From Demequina salsinemoris (lineage in GTDB: Bacteria > Actinomycetota > Actinomycetes > Actinomycetales > Demequinaceae), in contig NZ_BBQZ01000001.1 of assembly GCF_000974805.1 (NCBI RefSeq), forward strand, positions 62,001 through 126,000: DNA of 64,000 nt, given 5' to 3'. How positions within the stretch are numbered: position 1 is the first letter of the stretch; each line of letters opens with the position of its first letter. The notes under the pieces were generated by a model. It did not search any database. It had not been told where the DNA came from and saw nothing but the letters and a program-made list of their open reading frames with translations. A program made the position numbers and the translations under genes. Below are positions 55,096 to 63,543 of the stretch, piece after piece.

Positions 55096-55121
55096 AATCT
55101 ACAGCACGAACGCCGATCCGC

Positions 55122-56207
55122 CTATTCACGGGCGACCCGCGGGTCCGGGAGGAGCGCGGCGAGGACCCCGAGCCCGGCACCGACCACGGTGTCCACCAGG
55201 CGCTCCGGGGCGATCACGGAGCCCGACAGCCCGCTCGCTGACGACACGAGCAGCAGGACGAGCGGGGTGATCAGAGTCAGCGCGAGAGCGTAGTGCCGCA
55301 CCACGATCAGCTCGATGGCCATCTGGAGCGCCCCGAGCAGGAGCGCGATGCCCACGGGGCCGAGCGGCAGGAGCGACAGGAGCGCGAAGACGCCCACGCC
55401 GACGACGGTGCCGACCACGCGGTGGAGACCGCGGGACAGGACGGCGTGCCGGCGCGCTCGGATGCCGACGACGGCGACGCCAGCGCACACGGTCCAGTAG
55501 GCGTGCTCGGGGTTGAGCAGCGCGAAGCCCAGGATCGTGCCGACGAGTCCGACGGCCGCGACGCGGATCGCGACCCCGGCGGCCTCAGGCGTCCACACCG
55601 GACCGGGCACGAGCTCGCGGTACGGGGTGGGGCGGATCCTGTGGCGGCGTTTGACGAGCGGGAAGGACGCGGCGCCCCACGCGAAGAGCACGCCCGTCGC
55701 CATGCATGCGAGATACAGGCCCGGCTCGACGTTGCGGACCCCGTCGACCTCCGCGGTGATGTGCGACGCGGCGCCGTAGACGAGCACGAAGAAGATCGGG
55801 CCGGGCGGTCCCAGGGCGAAGGCCTGGGTGCCGATGCCGGCGAGCGCCGTGACCGCGATGAGCCCGATCGCCGTCGCGAGCGGGGCCGCCGCCGTCGCGG
55901 TGCCCAGCGCGGCCGAGGCGAGCAGCATCGCGCCGATCACGGGCACGAACCTGGCCCGGTCGATGTGCTTCGCGCCCGCGAGGTACAGCGCCGCGAAGGC
56001 GCCCGTGCCGGCGAGGAAGCCGAGCTGGGGGTCCCCGAGCGCGGTCGCGATGAGGATCGGCGCCGCGAGCGTGAAGCCGGCCTGGAGGCCGAGCGGCCAG
56101 CGACGATGCGGGGCCTGGTTCACGTCGCCGAGGCTGCGGATCGCGCGGGTCGCAGCGGCCGTCAGCCTGCGGTGCGGCGCGTCCGGGTTGCCGCCTGCGA
56201 TCGTCAT
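55122..56207 (-). CDS. FUSC-family membrane protein
   Basis: A 361-residue membrane protein with two sets of helices (about 20-190 and 235-350) separated by a basic cytoplasmic segment (KRRHRIRPTPYREL). This matches the FUSC/aromatic acid exporter superfamily, whose members export fusaric acid or p-hydroxybenzoic acid. Release of aromatic acids from plant cell-wall esters would suit the context, but that is speculation. The ATG at 56207 follows GAGGGAAGGGC. It is separate from the GH127 operon. Confidence 0.75.
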   Translation of the reverse strand: MTIAGGNPDAPHRRLTAAATRAIRSLGDVNQAPHRRWPLGLQAGFTLAAPILIATALGDPQLGFLAGTGAFAALYLAGAKHIDRARFVPVIGAMLLASAALGTATAAAPLATAIGLIAVTALAGIGTQAFALGPPGPIFFVLVYGAASHITAEVDGVRNVEPGLYLACMATGVLFAWGAASFPLVKRRHRIRPTPYRELVPGPVWTPEAAGVAIRVAAVGLVGTILGFALLNPEHAYWTVCAGVAVVGIRARRHAVLSRGLHRVVGTVVGVGVFALLSLLPLGPVGIALLLGALQMAIELIVVRHYALALTLITPLVLLLVSSASGLSGSVIAPERLVDTVVGAGLGVLAALLPDPRVARE

Positions 56208-56318
56208 CCGAGCCCTTCCCTCAGCCGCCGTACGGAATTCTCGCCGTACGCAACCATGGTGCCCGATCCGCGAAGCCACTCGGTGCCATCCCCGGCGTCG
56301 TGCGGCGACGGCGACCGC

Positions 56319-56368
56319 CGCGTCGTCCTGCCGACCGTCGCGTCGTCCTGGCGACTACCGCATCGTCC
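56319..56368 (-). repeat. Decamer array with exact 20-bp spacing
   Basis: Read on the plus strand, CGCGTCGTCC (56319), CGCGTCGTCC (56339) and CGCATCGTCC (56359) start 20 bases apart. The third is the exact reverse complement of GGACGATGCG and forms the last codons of the membrane protein gene at 56355; the other two carry the same one-base change. The 20-bp units share CGTCGTCCTG and differ in the remainder. Confidence 0.7.
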
Positions 56369-57428
56369 TGTCGGCGCGAAGAGCGCCCACGTTGCGCTGG
56401 AACAGGATGATCCACGTGTAGACGAGCACCCCCGCCACGAGCTCGACCGTGGTGAGCGGGTACACGCCGATCGCGAACAGCGCCGCCTGCAGGAAGATGA
56501 ACGCGACGAACCCCCACCCGATGGGCAGGAATGCGCGAGAGATGCCGGGCACCCACGCGCGGAGCCGGATCGTGAGGACCGCGAACGCGATCGCCATGCC
56601 GCTCGCGACGAACGTGTGGATCCAGAAGTGCGTGTCGACGTGGAAGACGCCGACCAGGCCGAGGAACACGCCGACGACGATCATCGTGATCCTCACGCGG
56701 AGCGTGCCGCCGGGGCCCGCCGTCGGGATGTCGCGGGTCGCGACGCGCGCGAGCACCGACAGCAGGAATCCCGAGACGAGGATCGTGAGGTTGAAGGCGA
56801 GCGCGGAGACGTCGTGCGTGATGCCGAGCGAGCTCAGGTTCAGCTTCCACCAGTCAGGGTCGCTCGCCGTGAGCGCGCTCGCGAGCACGCCCAGGACCAG
56901 GAACACCGCGAGCACGATCGCGAGCAGCTGCGGGTCCATGTTGACGGCGGACAGGAACGCGACGTACGCCGACACCGCCCCGGTCGCGCCGGCGAGCACG
57001 ATCGCCGCGAGCGGGTAGACGGTCGCGTCGATGAAGGCGTGCGACATGAGGACCGCGACCAGCGTCCAGCTGAGCAGCGCGATGACGCCGTGAGCGATCG
57101 CGAGGGCGACGACGTCGAGCACGTCGAGCACACTGTCGATGCGCGGTCGCCCCTGCAGGTGCAGGACGTAGCGACCGCCAGCGAAGGCGAGCATCGCGGT
57201 GACGGCTGAGGACATCGCGGCGCACTGGCCGACGGAGCCCGGGCCTGAGATCGGAGACGCGCTGAACCCGAGGATGAGGAGCGCCGCGACCGCGACCGCG
57301 CCGAACGCCACCGCGCCCAGCCAGGTCGCGGCGAGCTCGAGCGACGTGTTGACCCGGTCGTGGAGCGGGGACAGCGGGGCGGCCGCGTCGGCGCCGCCGT
57401 CCTGCGCGTCGGAGGAGCGGTCCGTCAT
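56355..57428 (-). CDS. Polytopic membrane protein, possibly DUF998-like
   Basis: A 357-residue protein with about ten predicted helices. A central segment contains GVFHVDTHFWIHTFVASGMA, resembling the His-containing core of DUF998 membrane proteins, but the assignment is uncertain. The N-terminus is acidic and cytoplasmic. The ATG at 57428 is chosen because upstream codons run into a non-coding region holding decamers and a tRNA. Function unknown. Confidence 0.6.
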   Translation of the reverse strand: MTDRSSDAQDGGADAAAPLSPLHDRVNTSLELAATWLGAVAFGAVAVAALLILGFSASPISGPGSVGQCAAMSSAVTAMLAFAGGRYVLHLQGRPRIDSVLDVLDVVALAIAHGVIALLSWTLVAVLMSHAFIDATVYPLAAIVLAGATGAVSAYVAFLSAVNMDPQLLAIVLAVFLVLGVLASALTASDPDWWKLNLSSLGITHDVSALAFNLTILVSGFLLSVLARVATRDIPTAGPGGTLRVRITMIVVGVFLGLVGVFHVDTHFWIHTFVASGMAIAFAVLTIRLRAWVPGISRAFLPIGWGFVAFIFLQAALFAIGVYPLTTVELVAGVLVYTWIILFQRNVGALRADRTMR

Positions 57429-57490
57429 GCGTCCTCCTCGCTCACAGTCCCTCGCTTCGGAGCGTACAGGGGAGGGCGGGGGATGTGCAG

Positions 57491-57530
57491 GGACGATGCG
57501 GTGGTCACGAGCCTCGACGCGGACGATGCG
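57491..57530 (+). repeat. Two GGACGATGCG decamers 30 bp apart
   Basis: Exact copies at 57491-57500 and 57521-57530 in the gap between the tRNA-Ser terminator and the membrane protein gene. Confidence 0.7.
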
Positions 57531-57548
57531 CGGTCGCCGGGGAACGAC

Positions 57549-57582
57549 GAAGCCCGCCTCGCGAACTCGCGAGGCGGGCTTC
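57549..57582 (-). terminator. Terminator of tRNA-Ser(CGA)
   Basis: A perfect 15-bp stem (GAAGCCCGCCTCGCG with its complement) with loop AACT, six bases past the encoded CCA of the tRNA on the minus strand. Confidence 0.85.
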
Positions 57583-57587
57583 CTCAG

Positions 57588-57678
57588 TGGCGGTGACGGT
57601 GGGATTTGAACCCACGGTACGGGGGTACCGTACACAGCATTTCGAGTGCTGCACCTTCGGCCGCTCGGACACGTCACC
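57588..57678 (-). tRNA. tRNA-Ser(CGA)
   Basis: A class II tRNA on the minus strand. The acceptor GGTGACG pairs with CGTCACC, discriminator G, CCA encoded (57588-57590). The anticodon stem CAGCA/TGCTG encloses CTCGAAA, giving anticodon CGA. A long variable arm (TACGGTACCCCCGTACCG) confirms serine. Confidence 0.96.
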
Positions 57679-57731
57679 GCGAAAGAGGATACCGGTCGTT
57701 CACCTGAAAGACCTAATCGGGAGCTCGCGGC

Positions 57732-58763
57732 CTAGGCGGGCCCTCCTGTCGAGGCCCGGATCCGGAGCGTGGGCGGCACCAGGATCTCCTCGCCTTCGCT
57801 TTCGCGCGTGCCCTCGATGCGCTCGAGGAGCAGTCGGATCGCGGTGTCGACGATCTGGCGCATCCCGGGGTCGATCGTGGTGAGGGGCGGGGAGAGGTGG
57901 CTCGCCATCGCGATGTCGTCGAAGCCCGCGACCGCCACGTCGTCGGGCACCGCCGCGCCGCGGTCCTGAAGGGCGTGCAGCACCCCGACCGCGAGGAGGT
58001 CGTTCATCGCGAACACCGCGTCGAATGGCGCTCCGCGGCGGTCCAGCTCCTGCACGGCCTCGTAGCCGGAGCCCTGCGTCCACTCGAGGGTCCCGACGGC
58101 GAGTCCGTCGTCGGGCGTGACGCCGGCGGCGGCGTGCGCGCGCAGGTAGCCCTGGTACCTCGCCTCCCCGGTGAGGCCGTGGCGGGCGAATCCCGGTGCG
58201 GAGCCGATGACGGCGATGCGTCGCCTGCCGAGGCCGAGGAGGTGCTCGGTGGCCAGCTCGCTGCCCCTCGCATCGTCCATGGCGACGTGGTCGAACCCGG
58301 CGTCGACGCTGCGGGCGGTGAGCGCGACCATCGGGACCGGGCAGTCGTCGGCGGCGAGCGTGGTGCCGTCGAGGAAGGTGGGGCTGACGAGGATCCCGTC
58401 GGTCGACACGGCGAGGTCGCCGACGACGTCCGCGATCGCGTCCTCGCCGTCGGGCCCGAGCGTCTCGATGAGCACCTTGTACCCCGCGGTGCGCGCCGAC
58501 GCGAACACGGCGTCGGCGAGCTCGGCGTAGTAGGGCTGCGAGAACTCGGGGAGGACGAGGCCGAGGGTGCGTGTGGAGCCCGATCGGAGGCTGCGCGCGC
58601 TGCGGTTGGGGCGGTAGCCGAGCACGGCGATCGCCTCCTCGACCTTCTCCCGCGTCGCGGTGCTCACGTAGTGGAAGTCGTTCACGACGTTCGACACGGT
58701 CCGCACCGAGACGCCCGCCTCGCGCGCGACGTCGCGCAGGGTCACTTGGCGGCGCGAGGGCAT
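57732..58763 (-). CDS. LacI-family regulator 4 (V-R-N recognition helix)
   Basis: A 343-residue repressor with AGVSVRTVSNVVND in the recognition helix (same type as regulator 2), hinge SARSLRSG, and a sensor domain (YYAELADAVFASARTAGYKVLIE; AMNDLLAVGVLHALQDRGAAVPDD). It is divergent from the GH31-GH36-GH127 operon and is surrounded by four TTGCAACG-type sites, so it probably represses that operon and itself. GGAAGGAC precedes the ATG. Confidence 0.93.
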   Translation of the reverse strand: MPSRRQVTLRDVAREAGVSVRTVSNVVNDFHYVSTATREKVEEAIAVLGYRPNRSARSLRSGSTRTLGLVLPEFSQPYYAELADAVFASARTAGYKVLIETLGPDGEDAIADVVGDLAVSTDGILVSPTFLDGTTLAADDCPVPMVALTARSVDAGFDHVAMDDARGSELATEHLLGLGRRRIAVIGSAPGFARHGLTGEARYQGYLRAHAAAGVTPDDGLAVGTLEWTQGSGYEAVQELDRRGAPFDAVFAMNDLLAVGVLHALQDRGAAVPDDVAVAGFDDIAMASHLSPPLTTIDPGMRQIVDTAIRLLLERIEGTRESEGEEILVPPTLRIRASTGGPA

Positions 58764-58810
58764 GGGCGTCCTTCCCGAGGGTGGCTCGTGCTCATGATGG
58801 TAGCGATCGT

Positions 58811-58890
58811 GCAACGAAGGCAAGCCGGGGTCCTCAGGGCATGTTGCAACGAACGCAAATCGGGCTTGCGGATTGTTGCAACGAATGCAA
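58811..58890. promoter_or_regulatory. Three spaced LacI-type operators upstream of regulator 4
   Basis: GCAACGAAGGCAA (58811-58823), TTGCAACGAACGCAA (58844-58858) and TTGCAACGAATGCAA (58876-58890) have central CG bases about 35 and 31 bp apart, close to three helical turns, on one DNA face. They lie 48-127 bp upstream of the regulator 4 start. The left half TTGCAACG is constant while the right half is imperfect in each. Confidence 0.7.
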
Positions 58891-59067
58891 GTATCGAGAC
58901 TGCCGAAGGTCGGTTCGGGTCGAGGCGGACCCGTCCAGGCGCCCGTGGTGACGCGCGGACGCACCCGTACCAGAGGCGAGGACCAGGCCCCGGCGCGGAG
59001 GTTGCGACCGAGGCCAAGGCGCCCGCGAATCCCCACCGTCGATGACGGCGGAGGATCCATGGGGCCA

Positions 59068-59085
59068 TGTTGCAACGTTGCAACA
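59068..59085 (+). promoter_or_regulatory. 18-bp perfect palindromic operator before GH31
   Basis: TGTTGCAACGTTGCAACA is perfectly symmetric with a central CG and is the best operator in the window. It lies 83 bp before the GH31 start. The TGCA ends match the three sites near regulator 4. The rest of the 404-bp gap (58764-59167) holds no gene. Confidence 0.82.
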
Positions 59086-59167
59086 CCGCGAGTGGACGAC
59101 GGCCCCGGACCGTCGTGGCCTCCCACGCGCTGCTCCAGTGCTCAACCCGGAAAGGAAGCGATCGACG

Positions 59168-61447
59168 ATGAAGTTCACCGAAGGCTATTGGCGGGTCCGC
59201 GAGGGCTTCACCGCCCTGCACCCCCGGGTGATCCACGACGTCAGGGTCGCTCCCGACGGCCGGTCGATGACCGTCTTCGCGCCGACGAACCCGATCGAGC
59301 ACCGGGGCATGACCCTGTCGAACCCCGAGTTCACGCTCTCGCTCGCCGCTCCCGCGGACGACGTGATCGCGGTGACGGTCGAGCACTTCACAGGACGACG
59401 CAGGGTCGGCCCGGACTTCGAGCTCGACGAGCCGGGCGCCTCCCGGGTCAGGGCGGACATGGACGATGCGTCCGTCACGTTCGCGTCCGGAGACCTCGAG
59501 CTCGTGCTCGACAGGGCGACGGCGCAGTTCGAGTTCCGTGGTCCCGACGGGCGCGTGCTCACGGGCTCGGGCTTCAAGGGGATCGGCTCGCTCGTCGGAC
59601 CCGAGGGCGAGGAGTTCATCCACCAGCAGCTCTCGCTCGGCGTCGGCGAGACCGTGATCGGCCTCGGCGAGCGCTTCGGGCCCGTCGCGAAGAACGGCCA
59701 GGTCGTCGACATGTGGAACGACGACTCCGGCACCTCGTCGGATCGCTCCTACAAGAACATCCCCTTCTACCTCACGGAGAAGGGCTACGGGGTGTTCGTC
59801 GACCACCCGGAGGAGGCGTCCTTCGAGGTCGGCTCGGAGAAGGTCGGCCGCGTCCAGTTCAGCGTCCCGGGCCAGCGGCTCACCTACTACGTGATCCTGG
59901 GGCCCACCCCCAAGGAGGTGCTGACCCGCTACACGGCCCTCACCGGCCGCCCGCCGCGCCTCCCGCACTGGTCGTTCGGGCTCTGGCTCACCACGTCCTT
60001 CCTCACCGACTACGACGCCGAGACCGTGTCGGCCTTCATCGACGGCATGGCCGAGCGCGACATCCCGCTCGCGGCCTTCCACTACGACTGCTTCTGGATG
60101 CGCGAGTTCCAGTGGTGCGACTTCGAGTGGGACAGCCGCTACTTCCCGGACCCGGTCGCGCGCATCGCCGACCACCACGACAAGGGTGTGCGGGTGTGCC
60201 TGTGGATCAACCCCTACATCGGTGCGCGCTCCCCGCTGTTCGCCGAGGGGCAGGAGAAGGGCTACCTCCTGAGGCTCGCCGACGGCGGCGTCTACCAGAC
60301 CGACTTCTGGCAGTCGGGCATGGGGCTCGTCGACTTCACGAACCCCGAGGCTCGCGAGTGGTACGCCGGCTACCTGGACAAGCTGCTCGATCAGGGCGTC
60401 GACGCGTTCAAGACCGACTTCGGCGAATCGGTGCCGACCAACGTCGTCTACCACGACGGCTCCGACCCGCAGCGGATGCACAACTACTACACGCACCTGT
60501 ACAACCGCACCGTCCACGAGCTCATGGAGAGGCGCAAGGGCAAGGGAAACGCGGTCCTGTTCGCCCGGTCGGCCACCGCAGGCGGGCAGACGATGCCCGT
60601 CCACTGGGGCGGCGACTGCGAGGCCACCCACGTGGCCATGGCGGAGACCGTCCGCGGCGGCGTCTCCCTCGCATCGTCAGGCTTCGGCTACTGGGCCCAC
60701 GACATCGGCGGCTTCGAGGGCAAGCCCTCGAACGACCTCTACAAGCGGTGGGTCGCCTTCGGTCTGCTGTCGAGCCACTCGAGGCTCCACGGCTCGCACT
60801 CGGTGCGCGTGCCGTGGGCCTTCGACGAGGAGGCCGTGGACGTGCTGCGCGAGTTCACGCACCTCAAGCTCAGCCTGCTTCCGACGCTCGCCATGATCGC
60901 GGAGGAGACCGTCACCCAGGGCGTGCCGATGATGCGGCACGCGATGCTCGAGTTCCCCGACGACCCGGGCGTCGCGCGCCTGGACCACCAGTACATGCTC
61001 GGCCCCGACCTGATGGTCGCGCCCGTGCTCACGCCCGACGGCAGCGTCGACTACTACCTGCCCGACGGCGGGTGGACGAACCTGCTGACCGGGGCGCGCG
61101 CGGAGCGTGGCTGGCAGCGCGAGGTCCACGACGTCCACTCGCTGCCGCTCATGGCGCGCGACGGAGCGGTGCTCGCCTTCCAGGACGGACGACGCGACAC
61201 CGAGGGGAGCCTGCTCGAGGGGCTGCGCCTCAAGGTCTTCCCCGGATCCGACGGCACGCGCGTGCTCACGCTGCGCTCGGGCTTCGAGGAGGGCGCCGAC
61301 GAGGCGGACGTCACGGTGACAGTCGACGGCGACACGATCACCGTTGCCGCGCCGAGCCTGCCCGCCGGCTGGACGCTCGACGTGGACGGCGTGGTCGTCG
61401 ACTCCGCCGACGGCCGCGCGACCCTGACCCGAGCCGCGAGGGCCTGA
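59168..61447 (+). CDS. GH31 alpha-xylosidase (YicI-like)
   Basis: A 759-residue enzyme with the order N-terminal beta-sandwich, TIM barrel and C-terminal beta domains of GH31. The nucleophile is D417 (FKTDFGE) and the acid/base D483 (WGGDCEAT), numbering almost identical to E. coli YicI (D416, D482). The KTDFGE and GGDCEAT forms mark alpha-xylosidases rather than alpha-glucosidases. It removes alpha-D-xylose from oligosaccharides such as isoprimeverose. It is cytoplasmic, the first gene of the operon, with AAAGGAAG before the ATG. A GH36 gene starts two bases after its stop. Confidence 0.92.
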   Translation: MKFTEGYWRVREGFTALHPRVIHDVRVAPDGRSMTVFAPTNPIEHRGMTLSNPEFTLSLAAPADDVIAVTVEHFTGRRRVGPDFELDEPGASRVRADMDDASVTFASGDLELVLDRATAQFEFRGPDGRVLTGSGFKGIGSLVGPEGEEFIHQQLSLGVGETVIGLGERFGPVAKNGQVVDMWNDDSGTSSDRSYKNIPFYLTEKGYGVFVDHPEEASFEVGSEKVGRVQFSVPGQRLTYYVILGPTPKEVLTRYTALTGRPPRLPHWSFGLWLTTSFLTDYDAETVSAFIDGMAERDIPLAAFHYDCFWMREFQWCDFEWDSRYFPDPVARIADHHDKGVRVCLWINPYIGARSPLFAEGQEKGYLLRLADGGVYQTDFWQSGMGLVDFTNPEAREWYAGYLDKLLDQGVDAFKTDFGESVPTNVVYHDGSDPQRMHNYYTHLYNRTVHELMERRKGKGNAVLFARSATAGGQTMPVHWGGDCEATHVAMAETVRGGVSLASSGFGYWAHDIGGFEGKPSNDLYKRWVAFGLLSSHSRLHGSHSVRVPWAFDEEAVDVLREFTHLKLSLLPTLAMIAEETVTQGVPMMRHAMLEFPDDPGVARLDHQYMLGPDLMVAPVLTPDGSVDYYLPDGGWTNLLTGARAERGWQREVHDVHSLPLMARDGAVLAFQDGRRDTEGSLLEGLRLKVFPGSDGTRVLTLRSGFEEGADEADVTVTVDGDTITVAAPSLPAGWTLDVDGVVVDSADGRATLTRAARA

Positions 61448-61449
61448 CG

Positions 61450-63543
61450 ATGTACACGTTCACCTGGGGCTATGCGGGCGCCGAGCTCCGCATCGTCATC
61501 GCCGACGATGCGCCCGTCGCGATCGGCGTCTCCGACACCGTCGCCGGCCCGGCCGAGGCGAAGGCTCAGGCGCTCGTCGAGCTCGTCACCACCGACTCGG
61601 GCGTCATCTGCGCGAGCTCGAGCCACCGTCGCGGCGCGACGGGCGAGAGGCTCCGGTACATCGCGCACGAGGCGACCGAGGCGGAGCTCAGGATCGTGCA
61701 GCGCGAGGAGGGCGCGGGGCTCGAGGTCGCGACGGAGATCGTCGCGACGACGGGGTCGGGCACCTATCGCTGCCGCACCACGGTGACCAACCGCGGGGAG
61801 GCGCCGAGGATCCTCGAGGCGGTCTCATCGATCGGCCTGAGTGGGATCACGGGGCATCTCGGCACGATCGAGGCCACCCAGGTGTGGACCGCGCGGAACG
61901 AGCAGATGGCGGAGAACAGGTGGAGCGCGGAGGCGATGGCCGACCTGTTGCCGTACATCAACCCGCCGATCCACAGGCAGCCCGCGAGGGGCGTCGTCGA
62001 GCGCACCGGCGAGACCACCTGGCCGACGGGACGCTTCCAGCCGGCGGGGGTCCTCGAGGGTCCCGACGGCGCGCTCGCGTGGGAGATCGAGCACAACGGC
62101 CCGTGGCGCTGGGAGATCGGCTCGCTGTTCGAGCGCGAGGACTGGATGGGTCTGATCCTCATGGGTCCGACGGCGCTCCAGCACGGATGGTCTCAGGAGC
62201 TCGCTCCGGGTGAGTCGTTCGCGACCGTGCTCGCCACGTTCGCGCTCGGCTCCGATCTGACCGACGCGATCGGGCGCCTGACCGCGCACCGGCGGGCGGT
62301 CCACGGATCCCAGCCCGCCGACGCCTCGACCGCGCTCATCTACAACGACTACATGAACACGCTCATGGGCGACCCGACGACCGAGAAGCTCGAGCCGCTC
62401 ATCGACGCGGTCGCCGCGGTCGGCGCGGACGTCTTCTGCATCGATGCCGGCTGGTACGACGAGGGCGGCGACTGGTGGCCGTCGGTCGGCCGCTGGGAGC
62501 CCTCGGTCAGCCGCTTCGGCGAGGGCGGCCTCGCGCGGCTCCTGGACCGCATCCGCGACCGTGGCATGCGGCCGGGGCTGTGGCTCGAGCCGGAGGCGGT
62601 CGGCGTGCGCTCGCCCGTCGCCGCCGAGCTGCCCGACAGCGCCTTCATGACGCGCGGGGGAGTGCGGATCGCCTCGCACGACCGCTACTTCCTCGACCTC
62701 ACGGACGATGCGGCACGCGCCCACGTCGACGCGACGCTCGACAGGGTGATCGGCGAGTACGGGGCCGAGTACATCAAGTGGGACTACAACGTCACCCCGG
62801 GCGCCGGTCCCGACGCCGACGGCGTCTCGCCGGGAGCGGGACTGCTCGCGCACCATCGTGCGCTCCAGGACCTCGTCGCGCGCGCGAGGGAGCGTCATCC
62901 GCACGTGATCCTCGAGTCGTGCGCGTCGGGCGCGATGCGGCAGGACCGGGCGACCCTGGCGTTGTACGACCTGCAGTCGACCTCGGACCAGCAGGACGCG
63001 AGCCTCTATCCGCCGATCGCCGCGGGCGCGGGCATGGCCATGCCCCTCGAGCAGGCGGGCAACTGGGCGTATCCGCACTGGGAGATGACGGCCGAGGAGG
63101 TCGCCTTCACGCTCGTGACCGGGCTCGCGGGGCGGATGTACCTGTCGGGCTACCTCGACAGGTTCCCCGAGCGGTCGCGCGAGCTCGTCGCGCAGGCCGC
63201 AGCGGTCTACCGGGGCGTGATCAGACACCACGGCGAGTCGGTGCCGGTCTGGCCGCTCGGGCTGCCCGGATGGTCGGACGACGTGGTCGCGTCGGGGAGC
63301 CTCGCGTCCTCCGATGGCGTGACGCTCGTGTCCGTGTGGAGCCGCGCCGGCTCGAGCGCGGCGGACCTGTCGCTCCCGCACCTCGCGGGAGCCGACATCG
63401 AGGTGGTGCAGGCGTTCCCCGCGCCCGCGCCCGACATCAGCGCATGGACGACGACGTGGGACCCCGAGGCGGGCACGCTCGCGGTCTCAGGTATGGGAAG
63501 CATGGAGGCGCGGCTCTACGCGCTCAGGAAGGCAGGGGAATGA
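61450..63543 (+). CDS. GH36 alpha-galactosidase
   Basis: A 697-residue enzyme with N-terminal beta-supersandwich, TIM barrel (FCIDAGWYDEGGDWWPSVG) and C-terminal beta domain. The nucleophile is D445 (YIKWDYN) and the acid/base D499 in ESCASGAMRQD, both family signatures. It removes alpha-linked galactose (or possibly beta-L-arabinopyranose). The second acid/base-loop Gly cluster of the common SGGGR form is replaced by SGAMR, which may alter specificity. Cytoplasmic. Its stop overlaps the next GH127 start by one base (TGATG). Confidence 0.9.
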   Translation: MYTFTWGYAGAELRIVIADDAPVAIGVSDTVAGPAEAKAQALVELVTTDSGVICASSSHRRGATGERLRYIAHEATEAELRIVQREEGAGLEVATEIVATTGSGTYRCRTTVTNRGEAPRILEAVSSIGLSGITGHLGTIEATQVWTARNEQMAENRWSAEAMADLLPYINPPIHRQPARGVVERTGETTWPTGRFQPAGVLEGPDGALAWEIEHNGPWRWEIGSLFEREDWMGLILMGPTALQHGWSQELAPGESFATVLATFALGSDLTDAIGRLTAHRRAVHGSQPADASTALIYNDYMNTLMGDPTTEKLEPLIDAVAAVGADVFCIDAGWYDEGGDWWPSVGRWEPSVSRFGEGGLARLLDRIRDRGMRPGLWLEPEAVGVRSPVAAELPDSAFMTRGGVRIASHDRYFLDLTDDAARAHVDATLDRVIGEYGAEYIKWDYNVTPGAGPDADGVSPGAGLLAHHRALQDLVARARERHPHVILESCASGAMRQDRATLALYDLQSTSDQQDASLYPPIAAGAGMAMPLEQAGNWAYPHWEMTAEEVAFTLVTGLAGRMYLSGYLDRFPERSRELVAQAAAVYRGVIRHHGESVPVWPLGLPGWSDDVVASGSLASSDGVTLVSVWSRAGSSAADLSLPHLAGADIEVVQAFPAPAPDISAWTTTWDPEAGTLAVSGMGSMEARLYALRKAGE

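Noticed and set aside
58873-63543. A continuous open frame of about 1556 codons
   Set aside because: Its last 697 codons are the GH36 gene. Upstream of 61450 it runs through GH31 in a different frame with Arg/Gly-rich sequence of no family, and it has no ribosome-binding site. High GC simply leaves the frame open.
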